Positions 1 through 6,726 of a DNA stretch of 20,256 bases are shown here, one piece after another. Each line of letters starts with the position of its first letter. Position 1 is the first letter of the stretch. A program made the translations under genes and the position numbers. The stretch is from a virus. The stretch covers positions 1 through 20,256 of IMG/VR virus record IMGVR_UViG_3300042988_000227. One strand, given 5' to 3'. The notes under the pieces are model-generated. The model saw only the letters and a list, made by a program, of their open reading frames with translations, was not told the origin of the DNA and searched no databases.

Positions 1-11
1 CGGAGCCAACA

Positions 12-1934
12 ATGCCTGATCGCAATCAACTGCCGATGCTCTCGACCCGGGCCGCGCTGCAGCCGAAGACCTTCGACGCCGAGCGCCGAACGGTCGAACT
101 GACCTGGAGCACGGGCGCGACCGTCCGCCGGTTCGACTGGCTCGATGGTCCGTACCTGGAAGAGCTGAGCATGGACCCGGCCCATGTCCGCATGGACCGC
201 CTCAACACCGGGGCGCCGCTGCTGGGTAACCACAACGCGTCCGACCTGTCCGGCGTCATCGGCGTGGTCGAACGCGCCTGGCTGGATGACGGCAAGGGCC
301 GCGCCATCGTGCGCTTTTCGGAGCGCGCCGATGTCGAACCGATCCTGGCCGACGTGAAGGCAGGTATTCTCAGGAATATTTCGGTCGGTTATCAGGTCCA
401 CGAATACGAAGTTGAAAAACCCACGGAGCGCGGCGGCATGCCGTTGTATCGCGCCACCGACTGGGAACCGATGGAAGTCTCCATCGTTACCGTCCCTGCG
501 GATGCGTCCGCGCAAGTCCGCGGCTCGCAAGAGTTGCACCCTGTCACTATCACTTTGAGGAACCCGGCCATGTCCGACCCCAACGAAAAATCCCCGGTGG
601 AAGACGCGCCGGAAACCCCGATCGAAGAGCCCACCGAAGCACCGGCTGACGAATCCGCCATCAGCGCACGCGCGCTGAAAATCGAGCGCACTCGGGTCGC
701 CGGCATCCTGGATGCTGTCCGCACGGCGCGGCTGGATCAGTCGATGGCCGACAAGCTGATCGCATCCGGAAAGGCGCTGGACGAATGCCGGGCCGACGTG
801 ATCCGCGCCTGGTCCGCATCCGTCGACAAGACCGCGACCCCGTCGCGTGTCGAATCCGGAATGGCGGCGGAAGACAAGGCGCTGCGTGGCGCCGAGCAGG
901 CGATGTTGTATCGCGCCGGATTCTGCAAGGACGACCTGACCAACAACGAGTACCGCGGCTTGCGCCTGACCGATCTCGTCCGCATGAGCCTGGAGCGCTC
1001 CGGGGTCCGCACCGTCGGCATGTCGTATGACCAGATGGCGCAGACGATCCTGCGCCAGCAGACGACCAGCGACTTCCCGGTGCTGCTCGAAAACACCATG
1101 CACAAGATGTTGCTCGCATCCTACGCGGCAGCACCTGATCAATGGCGTGCCATTGCCAAGGTCGGCAGCGTGTCCGACTTCCGCGCGTGGAAGCGGCTGC
1201 GTACCGGCACCATCGGCAACCTCGACGTCGTGCTGGAAGGCGGCGAACTGACCAACAAGACCATCGGTGATGCGGTGGCCGAGTCGGTGCAGGCGGCCCG
1301 CTACGGCAACATCATCTCGGTCACTCCCGAGACGATCGTCAACGACGACCTGGACTACATCGCATCGCAAACCTCCGCGCTGGGCCGAGCCGCAGCACGC
1401 ACGGTCGAAGCGGCCGTGTTCGCCAAGATCGTCGCCAATCCGACGATGGGTGATGGCGAAGCGCTGTTCTCGGCGGCACATGCCAACCTGCAAGGGTCCG
1501 GTGGCGCCATCAGCGTGGCAACCCTGGAAGCTGGCCGCGTGGCCATGGCTTCGCAGATGGATGTGGACGGGAACGATTACCTCAACATCCGGCCGGCAGT
1601 GCTGGTCACCACGATCGCCGAGGGCGGTTCCGCTCGCGTCGTCGTCAACGCGGTCTATGACCCCGACACGGCGAGCAAGCTGCAGCGGCCGAACATGGTC
1701 AACGGCCTGGTCGGGACGATTGTCGATACGCCGCGGGTTCCGGTTGGCTTTTACCTGTTCGCCAATCCGGCCGACGCGCCCGTCATCGAGGTCGTGTTCC
1801 TCGACGGCAACCAGACGCCACGGATCGCGCAGGAAGAGAACTTCCGCACGAAGGGTCTGTCGTGGTCGGTCGAGCTGCCATTCGGCGTGGGCGTCATCGA
1901 CTACCGCGGCGCCTACTTCAACGACGGCGCATAA
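12..1934 (+). CDS. Prohead protease - major capsid protein fusion
   Basis: This 640-residue protein joins a capsid-maturation protease to the major head subunit, so one gene supplies both shell and processing enzyme. Residues 1-180 look like the HK97/U35 prohead protease fold. A His in LLGNHN (H74), a Ser in RNISVGY (S124) and a Glu in WEPMEVSIVTVPAD (E155) sit where the family's catalytic residues are expected. Residues 187-290 are acidic, proline-rich and then helical, as expected of a scaffold or delta region. Residues 290-640 resemble the major capsid domain found in such fusions (Mu gpT-like/Phage_capsid family), ending in a beta-rich segment. The start follows a GGAG motif 6 bases upstream. 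Family assignment comes from remembered motifs; catalytic roles are inferred by position. An internal start at residue 187 has its own ribosome binding site and is listed separately. Confidence 0.9.
   Translation: MPDRNQLPMLSTRAALQPKTFDAERRTVELTWSTGATVRRFDWLDGPYLEELSMDPAHVRMDRLNTGAPLLGNHNASDLSGVIGVVERAWLDDGKGRAIVRFSERADVEPILADVKAGILRNISVGYQVHEYEVEKPTERGGMPLYRATDWEPMEVSIVTVPADASAQVRGSQELHPVTITLRNPAMSDPNEKSPVEDAPETPIEEPTEAPADESAISARALKIERTRVAGILDAVRTARLDQSMADKLIASGKALDECRADVIRAWSASVDKTATPSRVESGMAAEDKALRGAEQAMLYRAGFCKDDLTNNEYRGLRLTDLVRMSLERSGVRTVGMSYDQMAQTILRQQTTSDFPVLLENTMHKMLLASYAAAPDQWRAIAKVGSVSDFRAWKRLRTGTIGNLDVVLEGGELTNKTIGDAVAESVQAARYGNIISVTPETIVNDDLDYIASQTSALGRAAARTVEAAVFAKIVANPTMGDGEALFSAAHANLQGSGGAISVATLEAGRVAMASQMDVDGNDYLNIRPAVLVTTIAEGGSARVVVNAVYDPDTASKLQRPNMVNGLVGTIVDTPRVPVGFYLFANPADAPVIEVVFLDGNQTPRIAQEENFRTKGLSWSVELPFGVGVIDYRGAYFNDGA
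557..572 (+). promoter_or_regulatory. Internal ribosome binding site and start inside the protease-capsid fusion
   Basis: GAGG at 557-560 lies nine bases before an in-frame ATG at 570 (Met187 of the fusion). The ATG falls exactly between the protease domain and the acidic scaffold-like linker. Initiation here would give a 454-residue scaffold plus capsid protein without protease, running to the same stop at 1934. Lambda (C/Nu3) uses the same logic, a nested in-frame start, to make scaffold in excess over protease. The site is seen in the sequence; its use is inferred. Confidence 0.5.
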
Positions 1935-1944
1935 CCATGGTTCA

Positions 1945-1968
1945 AGGCCGGGGCACCCGCCCCGGCTT
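1945..1968 (+). terminator. GC-rich intercistronic hairpin after the capsid gene
   Basis: Between the capsid stop and the next gene, an 8-bp perfect stem (1947-1954 with 1959-1966) closes a four-base loop, and A-T and G-T pairs extend it at the base. Only TT follows, so it lacks the U tract of a strong intrinsic terminator. It may partly terminate transcription or protect the 3' end of the capsid message. The next gene has its own AGGA site after the hairpin. Structure was derived by hand pairing. Confidence 0.55.
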
Positions 1969-1990
1969 AACCTGACACAGAGGAACAACC

Positions 1991-2755
1991 ATGGCGACCA
2001 ATCAAGTTTACGAAGGCGAGGTGCTGAGCCTTCTGGAATCGGCACTCACTCACCCGGCGCGCACTGGCAATCTGGTCGAATCCGGCGACCCGGTCTTCGT
2101 CGGATCGCTGGTCGGGGTTGCTCTTGACTCGGCCGATGCGGACACCGACACCGTCCGCGTGGCGACCGAAGGCGTCTGGGAACTGGCTGTGACGGCGACC
2201 ACCGCAACGGCGGACAGCGCCATCGCGGTCGGCGACAAGCTCTACTTTCAGGGCACTGAAACCAAGGCCACCGGCACCATCACCTCCGATGCGACGGCAC
2301 CCTCCGATGGCGACACCGTGACGATCGGAACGACCGTCTACACCTACAAGACGGCGCTGACCACCAGCCCGGCGGCGGTGCCCTACGAGGTGCTGATCGG
2401 CGTGTCGGCTGCGGTTGCGCTGGACAATCTGAAGCTGGCCATCAACGCCACCGAAGGCGGCGCCGGCAGCACTTACGGCACCGGCACCGTGGCGCACCCG
2501 ACCGTCGAGGCCACGACCAACGCCAACACTACGCAGGTAGTGCAGGCGCTGACCGCAGGCCAGGCCGGCAACGATATCGCCACCACCGAAACCTCGTCGC
2601 ACCTCGCCTGGGGCGCCACGACCATGTCCGGCGGCAGTGCGGCGTCAACCCTCACCAAAACATCCACCGATCTGGGATTCGGCGTGGCACTGGGCACGGT
2701 TGCAGCCGGCCAGGCCGACACGATCCCGGTCAAGCTCAAGAGGAAGCAAATCTGA
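1991..2755 (+). CDS. DUF2190-type capsid decoration protein with an inserted domain
   Basis: This 254-residue protein follows the major capsid gene, the usual place for a decoration or head-stabilising protein. It starts with MATNQVYEGEVLSL, close to the next gene's MATNYVQEGEVLPL, so the two are paralogs. DUF2190-like sequence covers residues 1-93 (including VRVATEGVWEL and GDKLYF) and resumes at about 218-254. Between them, residues about 94-217 form a separate module with GDTVTIGTTVYTYK, YEVLIGVSA, LDNLKLAIN, YGTGTVAHP and GNDIATTE. I recognise this as a mobile beta-rich module seen in many phage virion proteins, here inserted near the end of the core fold. It would probably project from the capsid surface. 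The start has AGAGGA upstream; the stop overlaps the next start (TGATG). Confidence 0.8.
   Translation: MATNQVYEGEVLSLLESALTHPARTGNLVESGDPVFVGSLVGVALDSADADTDTVRVATEGVWELAVTATTATADSAIAVGDKLYFQGTETKATGTITSDATAPSDGDTVTIGTTVYTYKTALTTSPAAVPYEVLIGVSAAVALDNLKLAINATEGGAGSTYGTGTVAHPTVEATTNANTTQVVQALTAGQAGNDIATTETSSHLAWGATTMSGGSAASTLTKTSTDLGFGVALGTVAAGQADTIPVKLKRKQI
2270..2641 (+). other. Inserted virion beta-domain within the first DUF2190 gene
   Basis: These bases encode residues about 94-217. Flanking residues align with both ends of the 113-residue paralog encoded immediately downstream, which lacks this stretch; that defines it as an insertion. Motifs GDTVTIG, VLIGVSA, LDNLKLAIN, TGTVAHP and TAGQAGNDIATTE mark a module that I recall recurring in phage structural proteins. 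Boundaries are good to about ten residues. Confidence 0.7.
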
Positions 2756-3096
2756 TGGCCACGAATTACGTTCAAGAAGGCGAAGTGTTGCCGCTCGTTG
2801 CGCCATACACCCGCACCGCCGGCCAGGGCGCCAAGGTCGGCTCGATCTTCGGCGTGGCATTGGTCGATGTGACCAGCGCGGCGACGGCATCGTTCGCCAC
2901 CGAAGGCACCTGGGATCTCACCAAGGCCGGGTCCGAAGCCTGGGCGACCGTCGGTCTTCCGATCTACTGGGACGACTCGGCCAAGGCCTGCACGACCACG
3001 TCCGGTGCGAACTTGCTGATCGGCGTCAACGTTGCGACGGTTGCCGGTGGTGCGGGTGATACCACCGGCCGGGTCCGACTGAACGGCGTGTTCTGA
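2755..3096 (+). CDS. DUF2190-type capsid decoration protein
   Basis: At 113 residues this has the normal size of a DUF2190 protein, thought to decorate or stabilise HK97-fold capsids. Family-like features are MATNYVQEGEVLPL at the start, FATEGTWDLTKA in the middle, and IYWDDSAKACTT then LIG and GRVRLNG near the end. It is the uninterrupted paralog of the gene just upstream and also matches the first 105 residues of the protein encoded at 8976-9947. The start overlaps the upstream stop (TGATG), with AGGA at 2741-2744 in a suitable place. The decoration role is inferred from family and position. Confidence 0.82.
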   Translation: MATNYVQEGEVLPLVAPYTRTAGQGAKVGSIFGVALVDVTSAATASFATEGTWDLTKAGSEAWATVGLPIYWDDSAKACTTTSGANLLIGVNVATVAGGAGDTTGRVRLNGVF

Positions 3097-3097
3097 C

Positions 3098-3406
3098 ATG
3101 TTCGATCTCGCCGCCGCCGCCTGCAACGCCTCCGTGCTGTCCACCATGGGCCGCACGGTGACGGTGTCGGTTGGCGGCGTCGAAACGGTGCTGACCGGGG
3201 TCTACACGGCGCCGTTCGCTTCCGGCATCGACCAGGGCACGTCCTACCAGCGGCCGGACCACTCGGTGCTGTTCCTATCCGACGAGTTCGCGGATACCGG
3301 CGCGGCCGAGGGTGATCTGGTTTCGATCGGAGACCGGGATTTCTACATCGCCGACATCGCCGTCGATGATGGCGGCATGACCAACGTGACGCTGAGGGCC
3401 ACCTGA
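3098..3406 (+). CDS. Head-tail joining protein, lambda FII-like
   Basis: This 102-residue protein lies one base after the decoration gene and before the protein Z-like and terminator genes, the normal slot of the head completion protein that joins capsid to tail. The second half has the pattern of the FII/Phage_attach group: a PDHSVLFL strand, DEFADTGAAEGDLVSI, DRDFYIADI and a final VTLRAT strand. The N-terminal helix MFDLAAAACNASVLS also fits. Similarity is by pattern only, so another small neck protein cannot be excluded. The stop overlaps the next start (TGATG). Confidence 0.65.
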   Translation: MFDLAAAACNASVLSTMGRTVTVSVGGVETVLTGVYTAPFASGIDQGTSYQRPDHSVLFLSDEFADTGAAEGDLVSIGDRDFYIADIAVDDGGMTNVTLRAT

Positions 3407-3972
3407 TGGCTGTCGCCGCGACCATCGATGTCAACGGACTCGAAAAGCTGCGCGCTGCGCTGGCCGAGATGCCGCTGCAGGCGATGCGGGCCGCCAAGCG
3501 GGCCAACCGCAAGGCCGCGACCTATGCCGAGGGACGGTTCGCGAAGCATCTGTCCGCGAAGTCCGGCATCCCGCAGAACATCCTGCGATCGCATGAAGAG
3601 CGAGGCCGGAAGGTCGGGCGCGTGCGGACCTACCTCTCCGACGACGGTCCGGGCGCCTACAAGGTTTGGCTCGGTTACAACCCGCTGAAGGCCGCCTACA
3701 TCGGCAACCTTAAGGCGGACGAGTCCGGCGCCTGGGCGCGCGAATACTACTGGGCGGGCGCGTTCATCGCGCAGTTTGCGAGCGGTCACCGCGGAATTTT
3801 CAAGCGGGGCACCACGCGCACCGCCTCGGGCCGGCTGGCACTGGTCGAGCAGGTGGTGATGTTCCCGTATGGCACCGAGATCGCTGACGCCGTTGCCACC
3901 GAGACGCTGGACCGGCTCGGCACGCTGATCGATCAGGAGCTCAAGTACGAGATGAGCAAGGCCAATGGCTAG
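3406..3972 (+). CDS. Minor tail protein Z-like (GPZ family)
   Basis: At 188 residues this has the size and order of lambda gpZ-type proteins, which act at the neck when tail meets head. Visible features are an N-terminal region starting DVNGLEKLRAAL, then a basic helix (MRAAKRANRKAATYAEGRFAK) like the 'all tail-completion' helix AxxRAxNrtA of the family. A central WLGYNPLKAAYIG strand pair follows, then GIFKR, a pattern I associate with prophage minor tail protein Z. The C-terminal helix is acidic. It overlaps the terminator gene by 8 bases, implying coupled translation. Confidence 0.75.
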   Translation: MAVAATIDVNGLEKLRAALAEMPLQAMRAAKRANRKAATYAEGRFAKHLSAKSGIPQNILRSHEERGRKVGRVRTYLSDDGPGAYKVWLGYNPLKAAYIGNLKADESGAWAREYYWAGAFIAQFASGHRGIFKRGTTRTASGRLALVEQVVMFPYGTEIADAVATETLDRLGTLIDQELKYEMSKANG

Positions 3973-4444
3973 TGGCTCGCTCACGCTTAGCGAACTCTGG
4001 GAACTGGAAGTGGGGCACACGAATTTCTTCGGCGCCGAGCGATCGATCATCGCGCGCATTCAGGATCAGGTGCCGACGCTGACGACCGTCGCGTCCTCGT
4101 CGCTGATCGCCGGGTCGAAGGACATCACCGATCTACTGCCGGCCGCGTTTGTCGAGCCTGGACCTGGATCGGTCGGAGACGGCAGCGGGTACGGGGTCGC
4201 CGGCATCGTGCAGGCGTGGATCGTGATTGTTGCGGTCAAGCACTGGCTGACGGCGCGCGGCGATAGTTCCGCGGCGCAACTGGCGGGCGGCTACATGTAC
4301 CAGATCGTCACCGCTCTGGAGGGTTGGTCACCCGGCGAACTCTACGAGCCGATGGTGTTTGGCGGCTACGCCGAGCCGATCAGCAATGCAGGTTTCGCGG
4401 CGTTTGAATTGAGTTTCTCGGTCAACTTTGCGCTGCCTGAGTAG
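3965..4444 (+). CDS. Tail terminator-like protein
   Basis: This 159-residue protein lies directly before the tail tube gene, where siphophages encode the protein that caps the finished tube and fixes its end. A typical terminator pattern is visible: an IIARIQDQVP helix near residue 28, TTVASSSLI, LLPAAFVEPG, then an AWIVIVAVKHW strand. A helix (AAQLAGGYMYQIVTALEGW) and a closing FELSFSVNFAL strand complete it. The first 25 residues precede the conserved core, so a later start is possible. The chosen ATG overlaps the upstream stop by eight bases, as elsewhere in the operon. Confidence 0.72.
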   Translation: MASGSLTLSELWELEVGHTNFFGAERSIIARIQDQVPTLTTVASSSLIAGSKDITDLLPAAFVEPGPGSVGDGSGYGVAGIVQAWIVIVAVKHWLTARGDSSAAQLAGGYMYQIVTALEGWSPGELYEPMVFGGYAEPISNAGFAAFELSFSVNFALPE

Positions 4445-4468
4445 CAGCATCACATTGAGGGTATAGCG

Positions 4469-5452
4469 ATGGCAATCAGCAGCAACGCACAAATAGAATT
4501 CGAGGCCGGCCAGGTGCTGGTCAACCTCGCCGCACTCACCGACAGCGGCGACCATACCGTCTACGAAGGCGCGTCCGCGCCTTGGTCGCAAGCCAGCGGG
4601 TTCACCCCGACTATCCGGCCGAATGGGCTGGCAACCGGCGGCGCCGTGGCGCCTGCTGTTTCCGGCACCAACGACCTGGTCGATGTTTCCGCGCTGACCT
4701 GCTACCTCGCCGGCGTGCTGACCACCGTCGCCGAGGACACCGATGTTTCGTGCTCGCGCGGCGCCGATGCCGACACCCACCGGATCACCAGCATCACCGT
4801 CACCAACGCGGGCGCAGTCGCTGCCGTCGCGGGCGCGGATGGCGCGGCGTTTTCCGAGACTCGCGGCGCGAACGGCGGGCCACCGCTGATCCCGACCGGG
4901 TCGATCGAACTCGCGCAGGTGCGACTCACCAGCACGGCCGCCGCGGCCATCTCGTCGGACGAGATCTTCGACGTGATTGGCCAGCACTGCGAGCGCTACG
5001 ACTACCCGGCGTGGACGATCGACGCCTTCGACGGCGCGATCGAGTTCAGCGCCGAGTTGCCGCTGATCCACACCGGACCCGTCACCAAGGCGGTCTATGC
5101 CTCGTACTACACGCCGATCTTTCAGGTCGTGGCCAAGGCGATCGACTTCAAGCCGATCGAGTCGAGCTACAGCGTCACCTCTCAGGAATACTACGGCGGC
5201 GTGATCGGCGGGTCTTCGTCCAGCCTCGGCCAAGGCGGCTTCACCGCGATGCTCGAGGACGGTCACACCGACTCGCTGCTGGCGCAGGCCGGCAACAACA
5301 TCCTGATCCGGTTCAAGCAGGACCGGAACCGCACGCCGTACTCGCTGACTCAAGGCATCCTGGGCATCACCCGGACGTTCCCAAAAACGCAGCAAGTGCA
5401 GGCCTCCTGCACGGTCACCGGGGAGCATGTGACGGTGGACTATACGGGCTAA
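4469..5452 (+). CDS. Major tail tube protein
   Basis: A 327-residue beta-rich protein placed between the terminator and the frameshifted chaperone, the canonical position of the tail tube subunit. The second half has long polar beta strands (TKAVYASYYTPIFQVVAKA, NNILIRFKQDRNRTPYSLTQGILGIT) and ends VTVDYTG. The Ala/Thr/Val-rich N-terminal part (residues 30-150) may be an added surface domain. TTGAGGG lies about eight bases before the ATG. The call rests mainly on gene order, size and fold-like composition; I recognise no signature motif. Confidence 0.72.
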   Translation: MAISSNAQIEFEAGQVLVNLAALTDSGDHTVYEGASAPWSQASGFTPTIRPNGLATGGAVAPAVSGTNDLVDVSALTCYLAGVLTTVAEDTDVSCSRGADADTHRITSITVTNAGAVAAVAGADGAAFSETRGANGGPPLIPTGSIELAQVRLTSTAAAAISSDEIFDVIGQHCERYDYPAWTIDAFDGAIEFSAELPLIHTGPVTKAVYASYYTPIFQVVAKAIDFKPIESSYSVTSQEYYGGVIGGSSSSLGQGGFTAMLEDGHTDSLLAQAGNNILIRFKQDRNRTPYSLTQGILGITRTFPKTQQVQASCTVTGEHVTVDYTG

Positions 5453-5456
5453 TCCC

Positions 5457-5969
5457 ATGGCGTTCGACGCAGCCAAATTTTCCAGGCTGTCCTTGTCCCC
5501 TAGAACCGCGAGGGTTTCCTTACCTGCTCTCGCGGGCTTTTTCGAGGAGGGCGAGAAGCCTGAGTTCGAGGTCCGTGGCCTGGAGGGCGTCGAGCTGTCG
5601 CGCTGTCATGATGCCGTCCGAACGAACCGCGACATCGCCGAGCTGGCCGGGCAGATCCTGGCCGGCGATTCCGCCGACAAGGTCACCGCGATTCGCGAGG
5701 CGATGGGCATCGGCGACCGCGTGCCGGACGAGATCGCCAAACGGGTGGAGATGCTGGTGATCGGGTCGGTCGAGCCAAAACTCGACAGGGAAAGCGCGCT
5801 GAAGCTGTGCAAGGCGCTGCCGATCGAGTTCTACCAGCTGACCAACGAGATTACCCGCCTGACCGGGGAGGGCGCCCGGTTGGGGGAGTCGACCGGCTCT
5901 GGGGCGAGCCGACCGTCAAAGCAGCCTGCAGCCTCGGCTGGAAGCAAGGCCGCTGCCTCTACGAATTGA
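5457..5969 (+). CDS. Tail assembly chaperone, short (G-like) form
   Basis: This 170-residue product is the unshifted form of the tail assembly chaperone, a non-virion protein expected to coat the tape measure while the tube polymerises. It lies right after the tail tube gene. The core is helical and charged (VELSRCHDAVRTNRDIAELAGQ, RVPDEIAKRVEML, LDRESALKLCKALPIEFYQLTNEI). The last 30 residues are low-complexity Ser/Ala/Lys, as expected when they overlap a shifted reading frame. A slippery heptamer at 5882-5888 sits in its 3' portion. The start has no strong ribosome binding site and probably depends on coupling, four bases after the tube stop. Confidence 0.82.
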   Translation: MAFDAAKFSRLSLSPRTARVSLPALAGFFEEGEKPEFEVRGLEGVELSRCHDAVRTNRDIAELAGQILAGDSADKVTAIREAMGIGDRVPDEIAKRVEMLVIGSVEPKLDRESALKLCKALPIEFYQLTNEITRLTGEGARLGESTGSGASRPSKQPAASAGSKAAASTN

Positions 5970-6052
5970 TCCCGCAATGGTTCCCTTATGGGTTCCTGAG
6001 TGACTTAGAAACCGCAGTCTGGGGGCGTTACATCGACACGCTCTCAAAATAG
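5457..6052 (+). CDS. Tail assembly chaperone, -1 frameshift extended (GT-like) form
   Basis: A -1 shift at the slippery site joins residues 1-144 of the short form to 54 residues read from 5888 to the stop at 6050-6052, giving about 198 residues. The -1 tail starts VDRLWGEPTVKAACSLGW and ends RYIDTLSK. It is tryptophan- and aromatic-rich with a Pro-Gln-Trp turn, resembling T-domain extensions, and has no initiation site of its own. In lambda the equivalent gpGT bridges tape measure and tube subunits. The reading frame is open from well before the slip site. Product seen by translation; use of the shift inferred from the signal. Confidence 0.8.
5882..5911 (+). promoter_or_regulatory. Programmed -1 ribosomal frameshift signal
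   Basis: The heptamer GGGGGAG at 5882-5888 is read as G GGG GAG in the short-form frame. The P-site tRNA can slip from GGG to GGG, and the shifted A-site codon becomes GGA. A five-base spacer (5889-5893) leads to a six-bp GC-rich stem, 5894-5899 with 5906-5911, closing a six-base loop. Slippery site, spacer and stem are all of the kind found in siphophage tail chaperone genes. Pairing was checked base by base. Confidence 0.82.
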
Positions 6053-6061
6053 GAGAACACG

Positions 6062-6712
6062 ATGAGTGCGCTGATCCACTTCCTAAAATCCGGTTCGTGG
6101 GTTCCCGCCTCATCGGCGGACCCGATCCCGGTCTCTCTCGCGGCCGGCGACATCAACGTCGGCAACGTCGACGTGCTGAGCCTGCCGGCGACGGCAGCCG
6201 GCGAGAACTACATCGGCCGTGTCGGCCTGACGACCGCCGAGATTGCGGTCGAGATCACCCGGCCGGCGACGACGCCGACCTACACCGCGCGGGATGTGAT
6301 CTCCGCAGACCCGGCAGCGGTCATCACCTTCGCCGGCTGCGCACGCGTCAACGGTGGCTGCGGCTACATCGTCAAGGCACGGCTATTCACCAACAGCGTC
6401 ACCGCCATGCTCGGGGCCGTGATCCGGCTGCACCTCTACCACACCGCACCGACTGCTATTGCCGACGACTCGCCGATGGCGCTGCTGTATGCCAACGCGG
6501 CGAAGCGCATCGGATTCATCGACTTTCCGGCATTGGCAACCGAAGGCACCGGCTCCGACAGTAGCGCATCGCTATGGGTCGACATGCCGCTCAAATTCAA
6601 GTGTGCGGCGGCGTCGAAGAATCTCTATGGCCTCGCCGAACTCACGACCGTCGGCGCGGCGCCGGCATCGGGGCAGAAGCTCTACCTGTTCCTCGACGTC
6701 GAGCAGTATTGA
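6062..6712 (+). CDS. Phage virion structural protein, beta-rich (unassigned)
   Basis: A 216-residue protein that starts the cassette between chaperone and tape measure, with GGAG seven bases before the ATG. The predicted sequence is strand-rich: EIAVEITRPATTPTYTARDVI, VITFAGCARVNG, GYIVKARLFTN, VIRLHLYHTAP, KRIGFIDFPAL and KLYLFLDVEQY. This layout suggests a jelly-roll virion protein of a type often seen next to fibre and head-decoration genes. I cannot name the family. Role as a decoration or fibre-attachment protein is inferred from the neighbours (fibre at 6727, DUF2190 fusion at 8976). Confidence 0.6.
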   Translation: MSALIHFLKSGSWVPASSADPIPVSLAAGDINVGNVDVLSLPATAAGENYIGRVGLTTAEIAVEITRPATTPTYTARDVISADPAAVITFAGCARVNGGCGYIVKARLFTNSVTAMLGAVIRLHLYHTAPTAIADDSPMALLYANAAKRIGFIDFPALATEGTGSDSSASLWVDMPLKFKCAAASKNLYGLAELTTVGAAPASGQKLYLFLDVEQY

Positions 6713-6726
6713 TCCGGTGAACCGAG

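Noticed and set aside
1267-2127. Plus-strand frame of 286 codons crossing the end of the capsid gene
   Set aside because: Arg/Ser/Trp-rich translation with no motif; it runs over the hairpin and into the decoration gene, both better explained otherwise.
4328-5476. Long minus-strand open frame of 382 codons opposite the tail tube gene
   Set aside because: It is Arg/Gly/Asp-rich with no domain pattern, and lies opposite a well-supported gene in high-GC DNA where antisense frames stay open by codon bias.
5864-5870. CGGGGAG as an alternative slippery site
   Set aside because: The P-site codon would slip from GGG to CGG, and no stem lies at the right distance. The site at 5882 is better on both counts.
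5807-6052. Independent gene in the -1 frame after the chaperone
   Set aside because: The ATG at 5807 has no ribosome binding site, and the slippery heptamer plus hairpin inside the frame explains it as a frameshift extension.
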